Shown here: positions 27,278 to 36,857 of the stretch, piece after piece
Layout of the letters: the number at the start of each line of letters is the position of its first letter
Numbering within the stretch: position 1 is the stretch's first letter
NCBI RefSeq assembly: GCF_007833165.1
Contig: NZ_VOBQ01000020.1
Span: forward strand, 1 to 64,000
DNA from: Caenimonas sedimenti
GTDB taxonomy: Bacteria; Pseudomonadota; Gammaproteobacteria; Burkholderiales; Burkholderiaceae_C
Reading direction: 5' to 3'
Length of the DNA: 64,000 nt
Program-made: the position numbers and the translations under genes
The notes under the pieces: generated by a model
Seen by the model: only the letters and a program-made list of their open reading frames with translations
Database searches by the model: none
Told to the model about the DNA's origin: nothing

Positions 27278-27709
27278 CTAACGGATGCCACCCACGTAAC
27301 GCGGCACGTTCGGATCGCGCCGGGCTTCGCGCTCGGGGTCCAGCGTCGAATCCGAAAAGCCGGAACTCGCGCCGAAGATCGATGCGGCAAAGCTGCCGGT
27401 GCGCTCCGACGGCGGCGCAGCGGGCGCCGGCACGGCGGCCGTGCGGACCCGCATGGCCTGCACCGCGCTTTGGACAAGCGGCTTGGCGGGCGCGGCCGTC
27501 TTGTCCAGCACGGCGCGCTCCAGCTTGTCCGCCCACTCGTGCAAATCCGGGTGACTGTCCTCGGTGGCCTTGGCGCGGGCGAAGCGCACGACCTCCAGTG
27601 CGTACTCGAGGTTCTCCGCCATCCACTCGGTGTCGGTCACGCGCCCGGTCTTGCGGCGCAGCAGCACGTGCATGTGGGCGGCAATGGCGAGTTTCTGGCT
27701 GACGAGCAT
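27278..27709 (-). CDS. Hypothetical protein downstream of amtB
   Basis: 143 residues from an ATG preceded by a perfect AGGAGG site. It begins 22 bp after the amtB stop on the same strand, so it is probably in the amtB transcript. The N-terminal ~70 residues look helical and charged (TEWMAENLEYALEVVRFARA). The rest is Ala/Pro-rich and ends in a basic tail (EREARRDPNVPRYVGGIR). No signal peptide or membrane helix. I do not recognise the family. A cytoplasmic protein linked to ammonium transport is only a positional guess. Confidence 0.7.
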   Translation of the reverse strand: MLVSQKLAIAAHMHVLLRRKTGRVTDTEWMAENLEYALEVVRFARAKATEDSHPDLHEWADKLERAVLDKTAAPAKPLVQSAVQAMRVRTAAVPAPAAPPSERTGSFAASIFGASSGFSDSTLDPEREARRDPNVPRYVGGIR

Positions 27710-27731
27710 GAGGAACCTCCTGGGGCTTGGA

Positions 27732-29165
27732 TCAGGTGCCCAAGCGTTCGCGGTGCTGGCCGATGTCCAGTCCCGCCAGCTCGGTCTGTTCGTCGACCCG
27801 CAGGCCCACCAGCACCTTGGTGATGACGAGCAGAAGGGCCGTGACCACGAGCGCATAGCCGAAGACCGCCGCGACACCGATGAGCTGCGTGAGCAGGTCA
27901 CCGGTGACGCCCGAAACGGCCTTGCTCGCGAGGGGCCCGGTGAGCAGCGAACCGACGATGCCGCCCACGGCATGGACGCCGAAGACGTCCAGAGAATCGT
28001 CCGCGCGCAGCAGGCGCTTCAGGCCGGTCGCCCCCCAGTAGCACATGATGCCGGCGACGGCCCCGATCAACAGCGCGGAGCGCGGCGTCACGAACCCCGA
28101 AGCCGGGGTGATGGCCACCAGGCCCGCCACCAGGCCCGAGCACAGTCCCAGCAATGAAGGCCGGCCGCGCATCACCCATTCGCCGATCATCCAGGCCATG
28201 GCGCCGGCCGCGGCGGCAATGTGCGTGACCAGCATCGCCAGGCCGGCCCGGCCATCGGCCGCAACGGCGGAGCCGGCGTTGAAGCCGAACCAGCCGACCC
28301 ACAGCATGCCGGCGCCGGCCATCGTCAGGCCGAGGTTGAAGGGCTCGAAAGCCTCGCGCCCGTAACCGCGGCGCGGCCCCAGGAAGTAGGCGCAGACCAG
28401 CCCGCTGACGCCGGCGTTGATGTGGACGACCGAGCCACCGGCGAAGTCCAGCGCGCCCAGTTGCGCGAGCCAGCCGCCCGGCTCCCACACCCAGTGGGCG
28501 ATGGGCGCATAGACGAACAGCGACCACATCCCGATGAACACCAGCATCGCCGAGAAACGCATGCGCTCGACGAAGGCACCGACCACCAGCGCCGCCGTGA
28601 TGATGGCAAAGGTGAGCTGGTACATGGCGTAGACCGACTCGGGGATGTTCGGCGCGATGTGGCTCACCATCACCTTGCCGGCGTCCTTCAGGTATTCCAT
28701 GCCGGCGAAGCCCATGCGGCTCCCGTTGCCGATGAAGCTGTTGTTCGGCGTGAAGGCCCACGAATAGCCGACCAGGAACCACAGCAAGCTCACGAGCGCG
28801 GCGATCGCGACCACGCTGGCCATGGTGTTGATCACGCTCTTCTTGCGCACCATGCCGGCATAGAAGAGCGCGATGCCCGGCAGCGTCATCAGCAGCACCA
28901 GGGCCGTCGAGGTCATCATCCAGGCCGTATCGGCGCTGCTGAGGCGGTCCACGGAAACGAGGCTGGGCTTCGTGAGCGCAGTTGGGGCGGCGGGCGTTGC
29001 CGCGGGGGCCGCGATGGCGGCGGCGGGCGCTCCCACTTGCCCGGCGGGCGCCGGTTCTGCCGCGGCGGGTGTCGTCACCGGAGCCGCAGGCACGGCCTGG
29101 CTCCAGGCATGGCCACTCCAGGCAATGATCGCCCCCAACAGGGCGAGCGTGACGGCTCGGCGCAT
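27732..29165 (-). CDS. amtB: Ammonium transporter AmtB
   Basis: 477 residues from the ATG at 29165 (AAGGA site upstream). A signal peptide (MRRAVTLALLGAIIAWSGHA) is followed by an Ala/Pro-rich periplasmic stretch of about 45 residues, then the Amt domain with eleven helices. Family motifs are FYAGMVRKKSVINTM, the pore His in GGSVVHINAG, GWFGFNAGSA and the second pore His in DDSLDVFGVHAVGG. It conducts ammonium/ammonia across the inner membrane. The usual partner glnK is not upstream; instead an unknown gene follows. A 340-bp leader region with a candidate RNA on the opposite strand precedes it. Confidence 0.95.
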   Translation of the reverse strand: MRRAVTLALLGAIIAWSGHAWSQAVPAAPVTTPAAAEPAPAGQVGAPAAAIAAPAATPAAPTALTKPSLVSVDRLSSADTAWMMTSTALVLLMTLPGIALFYAGMVRKKSVINTMASVVAIAALVSLLWFLVGYSWAFTPNNSFIGNGSRMGFAGMEYLKDAGKVMVSHIAPNIPESVYAMYQLTFAIITAALVVGAFVERMRFSAMLVFIGMWSLFVYAPIAHWVWEPGGWLAQLGALDFAGGSVVHINAGVSGLVCAYFLGPRRGYGREAFEPFNLGLTMAGAGMLWVGWFGFNAGSAVAADGRAGLAMLVTHIAAAAGAMAWMIGEWVMRGRPSLLGLCSGLVAGLVAITPASGFVTPRSALLIGAVAGIMCYWGATGLKRLLRADDSLDVFGVHAVGGIVGSLLTGPLASKAVSGVTGDLLTQLIGVAAVFGYALVVTALLLVITKVLVGLRVDEQTELAGLDIGQHRERLGT

Positions 29166-29347
29166 TGTGTGTCCTTGTGTTACCCCAACAAGCACGTTCC
29201 GCATAAGTCGTGCCAGCGCGGCCTGGTGCGAAAAGCGGATCGCCCGCGCGCCGGGCCGCACTTCTGCAAACTTTCGTGGCGGGCGCCGGCACGCTTGAGC
29301 AGGGTGGGAAAGCCCTGATGCACTGCGGGGGTGCGGGCCGCTACAGT

Positions 29348-29483
29348 CCGTGCACTCGCAAAGCGCCCTCCGGGGTACCAGGGCGAGGGACCGAGGAGAC
29401 ACCCCCAGAACACGAATAAATTGCGGACCGTACCCTGTCGTACGCGTCCACTTCAAGCGCCGCCGATGCGGCGCTTTTTATTT
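29348..29483 (+). ncRNA. Candidate structured RNA between amtB and the downstream unknown gene
   Basis: A plus-strand segment ends in a strong terminator although no plus-strand gene lies immediately upstream. Hairpins visible are CGCCCT/AGGGCG (about 29364-29384), GGAC..GTAC/GTAC..GTCC (about 29425-29449) and the terminator. TACAGT at 29342-29347 is a possible -10, but no good -35 is seen. The 5' end is therefore approximate. It could be a free small RNA or a leader/attenuator for the gene starting at 29505. No match to a known riboswitch consensus was recognised. Confidence 0.35.
29455..29483 (+). terminator. Intrinsic terminator upstream of the gene at 29505
   Basis: AAGCGCCGC and GCGGCGCTT form a 9-bp stem with a CGAT loop, followed by TTTATTT. 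It lies 21 bp before a start codon, so it ends an upstream short RNA or works as an attenuator. Confidence 0.75.
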
Positions 29484-29504
29484 GGCGGGGTGCACAATCA
29501 ACGC

Positions 29505-30035
29505 ATGGACGACATCGTGCGCCAGGCCTTGGCCAAGTGGCCCAACGTGCCGCATTGCTATGGCTGGCTCGGGCTCGACGCGCGGGGTGACTGGTACATG
29601 CGCGACGACCGCGTGCAGCACTCGGGGCCGTTCCCCACCCCCAAGGGATCGCTGTTGCGCCACGAAAAGCTGCTGGCGTTCATCCACCGCAACTACGACC
29701 GCGACGCCGCAGGTCAATGGTTCTTCCAGAACGGCCCGCAGCGCGTCTATGTCGAGCTGGAAGTGGCGCCCTGGGTCTGGCGGCTGGGCAGTGGCCACAG
29801 CATCACCAGCCACACGGGGCAAACTGCGAAGCCCGCGGCCTGCCTGGTGGACGAGAAGGGCCATCTGTACCTGGACAGTGACCTGGGCCTGGGCCTGGTC
29901 CACACCCTGGATATGGCGCAAGCCGCGGACGCCATCGAAGAGGGGTTGTGGCGGCCGGAGGAAGTTTGCTCCGCCGACCTGCCGCCGCGATTCGGCTTCG
30001 TGCGCAGCCCGGCGGCCGGCCAGCCGGGACCATGA
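29505..30035 (+). CDS. Conserved betaproteobacterial protein of unknown function
   Basis: 176 residues from the ATG at 29505. A longer frame starts at 29331, but it would translate the terminator hairpin, so the internal start was chosen. The N-terminus (KWPNVPHCYGWLGLDARGDW) and FQNGPQRVYVELEVAPWVWR are highly characteristic of a conserved domain of unknown function seen across Burkholderiales; I am not certain of the DUF number. No signal or membrane segment. Many Trp and Tyr residues and a compact alpha/beta pattern suggest a soluble cytoplasmic protein. Confidence 0.8.
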   Translation: MDDIVRQALAKWPNVPHCYGWLGLDARGDWYMRDDRVQHSGPFPTPKGSLLRHEKLLAFIHRNYDRDAAGQWFFQNGPQRVYVELEVAPWVWRLGSGHSITSHTGQTAKPAACLVDEKGHLYLDSDLGLGLVHTLDMAQAADAIEEGLWRPEEVCSADLPPRFGFVRSPAAGQPGP

Positions 30036-30059
30036 AAAAAGCCGGTCGACGACCGGCTT
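30034..30059 (-). terminator. Intrinsic terminator of the diheme cytochrome gene
   Basis: On the minus strand AAGCCGGTCG-TCGACCGGCTT is followed by a run of T, 23 bp after the cytochrome stop codon. The T-tract abuts the stop codon of the convergent plus-strand gene. Confidence 0.85.
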
Positions 30060-30081
30060 CCTGTTGCGCCCGCGCGGTCCC

Positions 30082-30972
30082 TTATTTGACTGCGCTCACC
30101 ATGTAATCCACCGCCGCCTTGATCTCGGCTTCCGAGGCATTCGTGCCGCCCTTGGGCGGCATGGCGCCCTTGCCCTTCAGGACCGACTGCACCAGCTGCG
30201 GCATGCCCTGCTGGAGGCGGGGGGCCCAGGCTGCCTTGTCGCCCAGCTTGGGCGCATTGGCCACGCCCGCGATGTGGCAGGCGGCGCAGGCCTGCTTGTA
30301 GAGCGCTTCGCCGCCGCCGGCAGCCACAGCGGTGGCCGGCGCGGCTGCGGCAGCAGGGGCTGCGGCAGCGGGAGCAGCGGCGGTCGCAGCAACGGGAGCT
30401 GTCACCGGCACCGCAGCTTGCGGGGCGGCCGCCGTGACGGCAGCGCGCTGCGGCTCGGCAAACTTGCCGCCCGCGGTATTGGCCATGTAAGCCACGGCAC
30501 GCGCGATCTCGGTGTCCTCGAAGTCGCCGCCCGCCTGCGGCGGCATGGCCCCCTTGCCCTTCAGCGCGGAACCCACGAGGGCTTCGAAGCCGGTCTTGAG
30601 GCGGTTCGCCCAGGCCGCGGCATCACCGAGCTTGGGCGCGTTCGCGACGCCGGCCGTGTGGCACGTCGTGCATTGCGCCTTGTAGACCTCTTCACCACTC
30701 TTGAGCGGACGGTTGGCGTCGCGGATCTCGACCGTGCCCACCTTGCGGATGCGGCTGGCGACGCCACGGTCCATGTCCTGGGCGGTCAGGCCGCCCAGCG
30801 CGTACTTCTCCGCCTGGGCGCTGCCCGCGGGCTTGTTGTCGGCCACCACGTACGCCACCAGCGCGATGATGGCGAAGACGGGCACGAAGAAAGAGAAGAA
30901 CACCGCCAGCAGAAGCTGCTTGGGCGTCTTGATCGGGCCGGTGTGGGCTTCTTCCTGCGTGCTGTCGCTCAT
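30082..30972 (-). CDS. Membrane-anchored diheme c-type cytochrome (cytochrome c5 type)
   Basis: 296 residues. A cytoplasmic N-terminus of about 20 residues is followed by one membrane helix at 20-43. Two homologous heme domains follow, with CTTCH at 101-105 and CAACH at 229-233. Each is followed by GVANAPKLGD and an axial-Met region GKGAMPP. An Ala/Pro/Val-rich flexible linker of about 45 residues joins them. The duplicated domain architecture is that of cytochrome c5-type electron carriers feeding terminal oxidases or periplasmic reductases. No oxidase genes are adjacent. Its terminator is immediately downstream. Confidence 0.9.
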   Translation of the reverse strand: MSDSTQEEAHTGPIKTPKQLLLAVFFSFFVPVFAIIALVAYVVADNKPAGSAQAEKYALGGLTAQDMDRGVASRIRKVGTVEIRDANRPLKSGEEVYKAQCTTCHTAGVANAPKLGDAAAWANRLKTGFEALVGSALKGKGAMPPQAGGDFEDTEIARAVAYMANTAGGKFAEPQRAAVTAAAPQAAVPVTAPVAATAAAPAAAAPAAAAAPATAVAAGGGEALYKQACAACHIAGVANAPKLGDKAAWAPRLQQGMPQLVQSVLKGKGAMPPKGGTNASEAEIKAAVDYMVSAVK

Positions 30973-30998
30973 GGCGTCCTCAACAAAATCAACCTTCG

Positions 30999-31004
30999 AT
31001 TATA
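30999..31004 (-). promoter_or_regulatory. Candidate -10 box of the diheme cytochrome gene
   Basis: A perfect TATAAT on the minus strand 26 bp before the ATG at 30972. No convincing -35 was seen at 16-18 bp upstream, so an activator may be needed. Leader would be about 20 nt. Confidence 0.45.
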
Positions 31005-31067
31005 GCCAGCAGGTGCCGGCCTCCCGTCCCCACCCCCTGGGCGCGCAGGCCGTGCCCCGTCATGGGC

Positions 31068-31073
31068 GATAAT
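31068..31073 (+). promoter_or_regulatory. Candidate -10 box for the tRNA-Arg/galE transcript
   Basis: GATAAT 18 bp before the first base of tRNA-Arg, the right distance for a tRNA promoter. The -35 region is GC-rich and not consensus. Confidence 0.45.
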
Positions 31074-31091
31074 GCGGGCTCGCAACAGCAT

Positions 31092-31167
31092 GCGGCTGTA
31101 GCTCAGTGGATAGAGTATTGGCCTCCGAAGCCAAGGGTCGTGGGTTCGATCCCCGCCAGCCGCGCCA
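31092..31167 (+). tRNA. tRNA-Arg (anticodon CCG)
   Basis: 76 nt with a 7-bp acceptor stem (GCGGCTG/CAGCCGC), D-arm containing TAGCTCAGTGGATAGAG, anticodon arm TTGGC-CTCCGAA-GCCAA with anticodon CCG, T-arm GTGGGTTCGATCCCCGC... and encoded CCA end. It reads CGG arginine codons, which are frequent in this GC-rich genome. The galE start codon is only 5 nt beyond the CCA. Confidence 0.97.
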
Positions 31168-31172
31168 TTCAG

Positions 31173-32165
31173 ATGGCCTCCAATCAGACAACCGTGGTCG
31201 TGGCCGGCGGCGCCGGCTACATCGGCTCGCACATGGTGCGCATGCTGCAGGAGAACGGCTTGCGGACCGTGGTGGTGGACAACCTGGCCACCGGCCATGC
31301 CGAAGCGGCGGGCGATGCCATCTTTCGCACCGGCGACATCGGCGATGCCGCTTTCATCACCGCCCTGCTGCGTGAATTCCAGCCCCGGTGCGTGATGCAT
31401 TTTGCGGCGGCCAGCCTGGTCGGCGAATCGATCGTGGCGCCCGCGAAGTACTGGCGCAACAACACGGTGCAGACGCTGGCGCTGCTGGACGCGATGGTGG
31501 AATGCGGCGTGAAGCAGTTCATCTTCTCGTCCACGGCGGCGGTTTACGGCGACCCCCTCGAAGTGCCGATGGGCGAGTCGCACCGGCGGTTGCCGATCAA
31601 CCCCTATGGCAAAAGCAAGCTGGCGGTGGAGAACGCCCTGGAGGACTATGCGCGCGCCTATGCGCTGCGCTACGTCACCTTCCGCTATTTCAATGCCGCC
31701 GGAGCACACCCGGACGGCACGCTGGGCGAGCGGCACGAGCCGGAAACCCACCTCATTCCGCTGGTGCTGCAGGTGGCCTCCGGCCAGCGCGGGTTCATCT
31801 CGCGCTTCGGTTCGCAGCATGACACGCCGGATGGCTCGTGCATCCGTGACTACGTGCATGTGCAGGACTTGTGTGAGGCTCACCTGCTGGCGCTGCAGCG
31901 CCTGGACGCGGGAGGCGACAGTGCCAGCTACAACCTCGGCAATGGCCTTGGCCACTCCGTGAACCAGGTGATCGAGGCGGCGCGCCAGATCACCGGGCAT
32001 CCGATCCCGGTGCGGGACGACCCGGCTCGCGAAGGCGACCCGCCGGTGCTGGTGGCAGACGCGGCCAAGGCGAAGCTCGAGCTCGGATGGACGCCGCGAT
32101 ACGCCGCGCTCGAGACCATCATCGCGCACGCCTGGCAGTGGGAACAGCGCCGGCGCGGCAGGTAG
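31173..32165 (+). CDS. galE: UDP-glucose 4-epimerase
   Basis: 330 residues from the ATG at 31173. It is an extended short-chain dehydrogenase with NAD-binding GGAGYIGSH (12-20), FSSTAAVYGDP, catalytic NPYGKSKLAVE and the family motif RYFNAAGAHPDG. It interconverts UDP-glucose and UDP-galactose for surface polysaccharide synthesis. The start lies 5 nt after the tRNA-Arg CCA end and no Shine-Dalgarno sequence fits between them. A GTG at 31191 is an alternative start but would cut the first beta strand. It converges on the DAACS transporter gene. Confidence 0.93.
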   Translation: MASNQTTVVVAGGAGYIGSHMVRMLQENGLRTVVVDNLATGHAEAAGDAIFRTGDIGDAAFITALLREFQPRCVMHFAAASLVGESIVAPAKYWRNNTVQTLALLDAMVECGVKQFIFSSTAAVYGDPLEVPMGESHRRLPINPYGKSKLAVENALEDYARAYALRYVTFRYFNAAGAHPDGTLGERHEPETHLIPLVLQVASGQRGFISRFGSQHDTPDGSCIRDYVHVQDLCEAHLLALQRLDAGGDSASYNLGNGLGHSVNQVIEAARQITGHPIPVRDDPAREGDPPVLVADAAKAKLELGWTPRYAALETIIAHAWQWEQRRRGR

Positions 32166-32192
32166 CTGCATCTCTGGCAGCACGTTCGCCCA

Positions 32193-32209
32193 CCCCGATG
32201 AAATCGGGG
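32193..32209. terminator. Stem-loop between convergent galE and DAACS genes
   Basis: CCCCGAT-GAA-ATCGGGG, followed by further GC-rich inverted repeats (GGCCGGCC region). There is no T-tract, so it may end transcription weakly or protect transcript 3' ends. Confidence 0.35.
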
Positions 32210-32256
32210 CCGGCCCCCCTGCGGTGGCTGGCCCCGAAGGTGCTGGTTGAATCCGC

Positions 32257-33744
32257 TCAGCGCGCCGTGCCGAAGGCATCCTTGCCGGTGGGGATGTCGA
32301 AGTCGGGCAGCAGAGCGCCTTCGGCGGGCTTGCTGGCCGCGGCCGCTGCAGCGCCCGCAACGGCGGCGCCGGCAGCCACCGGTATGGCGACCGAACCGGC
32401 AGAGCCTCCCACCGGCGCGGCCGGCGTCGTCGGGGTCAGCAGGTACGACAGGTCGGCCGGCGGCGGCACGATCACCGTGACGGAAGCCATGTTGCCGATC
32501 ACCAGGACCAGCGTGCGCAGCATGTCGCAGATCGGGTCGACCGCCAGGAACAGGATGAACGCAGCTTCGAATGGCAGGCCCAGGTAGGCGCAGGTCATGC
32601 CGACCAGCGAAACGGTGACCAGGCCCGTCATGCCGGCCGACGCGAAGCCAGCCAGGACCGAGGTGGCCATGACGAGCATGATGTCGGCGACCGAGAGGCT
32701 GCGGCCGTACAGCTGCGCGATGAACAGCGTGGCGCAGACATAGAACACGACGGGGCCGACTCGCAGCAGCGACACGGAGAGCGGCACCAGCAGCTCGACG
32801 CGGGCGCGGGCGAAGCCCAGCTTGTCCGCCAGGCTTTCGATCATCACCGGCATGCAGGTCGCGCTGCTGCGCGTGGCCAGCGCCAGCGCGAAAGGCTCAC
32901 GCAACGCGTTCAGCACCTCGGACATCGGCCGGTTCGAGCGGCGCCAGATGACGAACACGGAGAGCGCGAGAATGATCAACGAAGCGACGAAGAAAGTCAC
33001 CACGAAATGGAGCATCGCCTGCAATGGCTCCATCCCTGTCTTGCCGAGCTGCGCCGCACTCATGCAGAACAGGATGATCGGCATCGGGTACGCCAGCCAG
33101 CGCACCAGCGTCTGGCAGGCCTGGTAGATCGTCTCCAATGAAACGGTCAGGCCGTCCGAGATCTTGGTGGGCACGTGCCCCACGGCGAGCCCGAACAGCA
33201 TCGCGAAGACCAGGGCCTTCAGCGTGTCGCCCACGGCCAGCGCGTTGAAGATGTTCGCGGGCACCATGCTGACGAGCATTTCGGAGAAGCCCATCTGCTT
33301 CTTGACCTCGTCGGCGCCCTGCAGGCTCATGGCGGTGTCGCTGGAGCTCAGGTCATTGCCGACGATCTGGCCGAACTTCTGCATGGTTTCGGGCGGCAGG
33401 TCGGTGCCGGGGCGCAGCACGATGACGGTCAGCGCGCCGATGATGGCCACGATGACCGAAGCCGCGAGGAACACCACGGCCAGGCGGCCCAGCAGCTTGC
33501 CGGTGCCGCCTTCGCGGAACAGGCGCTGCAGGCTGAAGATGATGGCCGACACCATGAAGGGCAGCGTGATCATCTTCAGCAGGTCGACGTAGATGTCGCC
33601 CAGGAACCCGAGCTGGATGGACTGCTGCGGGAAGATCGAGCCCACCAGGAACCCCAGGCACAGGCTGCCGAGGATCACCCAGGGGTTCAATGCGAGTGAG
33701 TACAGCTTCTTCGCGTCCCAGGTTTTCGACTTCTTGGCTTCCAT
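32257..33744 (-). CDS. Dicarboxylate/amino acid:cation symporter (DAACS family)
   Basis: 495 residues with eight to nine hydrophobic segments and two re-entrant loops. Family features are FPQQSIQLGFLGDIYVDLLK, MITLPFMVSAIIFSLQRLF, a serine-rich hairpin replaced by LATRSSATCMPVMIE, and the substrate-binding region of helices 7-8 (FLAVDPICDMLRTLVLVIGN), where DPICDMLRT matches the conserved DxxxdxxRT motif. It carries acidic amino acids or C4-dicarboxylates with Na+ or H+. The C-terminal ~65 residues are an Ala/Pro-rich tail. The gene for a periplasmic binding protein lies 15 bp upstream on the same strand, an uncommon partnership. Confidence 0.9.
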   Translation of the reverse strand: MEAKKSKTWDAKKLYSLALNPWVILGSLCLGFLVGSIFPQQSIQLGFLGDIYVDLLKMITLPFMVSAIIFSLQRLFREGGTGKLLGRLAVVFLAASVIVAIIGALTVIVLRPGTDLPPETMQKFGQIVGNDLSSSDTAMSLQGADEVKKQMGFSEMLVSMVPANIFNALAVGDTLKALVFAMLFGLAVGHVPTKISDGLTVSLETIYQACQTLVRWLAYPMPIILFCMSAAQLGKTGMEPLQAMLHFVVTFFVASLIILALSVFVIWRRSNRPMSEVLNALREPFALALATRSSATCMPVMIESLADKLGFARARVELLVPLSVSLLRVGPVVFYVCATLFIAQLYGRSLSVADIMLVMATSVLAGFASAGMTGLVTVSLVGMTCAYLGLPFEAAFILFLAVDPICDMLRTLVLVIGNMASVTVIVPPPADLSYLLTPTTPAAPVGGSAGSVAIPVAAGAAVAGAAAAAASKPAEGALLPDFDIPTGKDAFGTAR

Positions 33745-33759
33745 GACTTACCTCTGGAT

Positions 33760-34740
33760 TCAGTTCTCAAGGGCCGCGAGGACCTTGTTGATGTTCAGTT
33801 TGTCCGTGCGCTGCGTCAGGTATTCGTTGGCGAAGGCGAGCAGCGTGCGGTCGTTGATGCCGATGGCGATGCCCAGCGTGTCTTCCAGGTCCTTCAGCGT
33901 GACCGTGCGCAGCGTGAGCGAGGAGGTCGGGTCCGTCTTCAGGATGCGCTTGATCTCGAATTCGTCGCGATACGCGGCCATCACTTCGCCCTTTTCCAGG
34001 GCTTTCAGCACGTCGGGCCAGCCGGGATATTCCTTGACCTTGGCCTTGGGAAAGTAGCGGCCCGCGTAGTCCTGGAAGGACGACTTGGCGATCACGCCGA
34101 TGGTCCCGTTGTAGCGGCGGATCACGTCCGTGACGGGGCGCTCGCGCGCGAACTGGGCAAAGGCCACGCGGTTCAGGATGAGCGCGTGGTTCAGCGTGAG
34201 GTACGGCTGGGTGAAGCTGATGATCTGCGAGCGGGCCAGCGTGCGGGAGATCTTGCTGACGGCCATGTCGGCCTCGCCCCTGGCGACCAGGTCCACGGTG
34301 GAATTGAATGTCTTGGCGCTGCGGTTGAAGCGCACCTTCACGCCGAGCTCCTTGGCCATGGCCTTCGCGAGGTCGACTTCGAGGCCGACCAGTTCGCCGT
34401 TCTTCTCGTAGAAGAAGGGCGGCGTGTCGACGCCGAGCATGGCGACGACGAGTTCGCCGCGCGTGACGATGCGGGCGATGTCGGGGGCCAGCAGGCGGCC
34501 ATCAGGCACCTTGACCAGTGCCGTGCCGTGGCCGGTCGGGGCCGCAGCCGCAGTGCCCGACGCCGCGGCGGCCGGCTTGGCGGCCACCGCGGAAGCCGCC
34601 GGCATGGGGGTCACCGAGGCGGCCGGCTTGGCGGCAGTCGCCATGGGCGCTTGTGCCTGCGCGAACGCACCCAGCGCGGCGCCGCCGAGGCACACGGCCG
34701 CAGCAAGGCATCGCAACCAGGAACCAGAAGTTTTCGTCAT
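33760..34740 (-). CDS. Periplasmic solute-binding protein (SBP_bac_3, amino-acid type)
   Basis: 326 residues. A signal peptide (MTKTSGSWLRCLAAAVCLGG, cleaved near AFAQA) is followed by an Ala/Pro-rich stretch to about 75, then a family 3 binding domain. Motifs are ELVVAMLGVDTPPFFYEKNG, GLEVDLAKAMAKELGVKVRF, VDLVARGEADMAVSKISRT and the hinge/second lobe TIGVIAKSSFQDYAGRYFP. No ABC permease or ATPase is nearby. The next gene encodes a DAACS symporter, so the two probably handle the same acidic amino acid or dicarboxylate. A palindrome lies about 110 bp upstream. Confidence 0.88.
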   Translation of the reverse strand: MTKTSGSWLRCLAAAVCLGGAALGAFAQAQAPMATAAKPAASVTPMPAASAVAAKPAAAASGTAAAAPTGHGTALVKVPDGRLLAPDIARIVTRGELVVAMLGVDTPPFFYEKNGELVGLEVDLAKAMAKELGVKVRFNRSAKTFNSTVDLVARGEADMAVSKISRTLARSQIISFTQPYLTLNHALILNRVAFAQFARERPVTDVIRRYNGTIGVIAKSSFQDYAGRYFPKAKVKEYPGWPDVLKALEKGEVMAAYRDEFEIKRILKTDPTSSLTLRTVTLKDLEDTLGIAIGINDRTLLAFANEYLTQRTDKLNINKVLAALEN

Positions 34741-34846
34741 TCAACATCCCCTCAATCAGCGGGCAACAGAGCCGAAGGGGCGCGAACCTGGTGCACGCGA
34801 TGGCGTTACCACTGCCTTCGGCCGCCCAGGGCTCAGACCATTTACA

Positions 34847-34864
34847 GTTGCATCCTAATGCAAC
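34847..34864. promoter_or_regulatory. Palindromic operator candidate upstream of the binding-protein gene
   Basis: GTTGCAT-CCTA-ATGCAAC, perfect 7-bp arms, about 107 bp before the binding-protein start. It stands out from the surrounding GC-rich DNA. The cognate regulator is unknown and no regulator gene is adjacent. Confidence 0.45.
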
Positions 34865-34913
34865 ACACACCTGAGAGGCAATCCCAGGGAACCAGAACAG
34901 GGCGTGCGAACGC

Positions 34914-35069
34914 CTATTTCGCCTCTGTTGTTACACACTCGCTGCGCGAAAAGCTATCTGCTTCACGGAAACCGGGGCGTCGCCGTTGCGGCAGATCAAC
35001 ACCCTCGCCGAGAAATGACGCATCGACCATATTGATGATACGCGTTGTTTTTTCCGCGACCAGCTTCAT
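34914..35069 (-). CDS. Possible small protein after ptsI (51 residues)
   Basis: The ATG at 35069 lies 11 bp past the ptsI stop and is preceded by GAAGGA at suitable spacing. The product begins MKLVAEKTTRIINMVDASFL and is otherwise charged, with no membrane helix or recognised domain. It could be a genuine last gene of the pts operon or a chance frame. The remaining ~170 bp up to the binding-protein gene hold only the palindrome at 34847. Confidence 0.3.
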   Translation of the reverse strand: MKLVAEKTTRIINMVDASFLGEGVDLPQRRRPGFREADSFSRSECVTTEAK

Positions 35070-35080
35070 CGCCCCGTCCT

Positions 35081-36847
<1,767 letters not shown>

Positions 36848-36857
36848 GGTGCCGGAC

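Noticed and set aside
29300..29483. 6S RNA, SRP RNA or a known riboswitch in the amtB upstream region
   Set aside because: None of the diagnostic sequences of 6S, SRP, tmRNA, RNase P, SAH or guanidine RNAs could be recognised; kept only as an unclassified candidate.
29331..29504. An upstream extension of the conserved unknown gene
   Set aside because: It would read through an intrinsic terminator hairpin; the ATG at 29505 begins exactly at the conserved domain.
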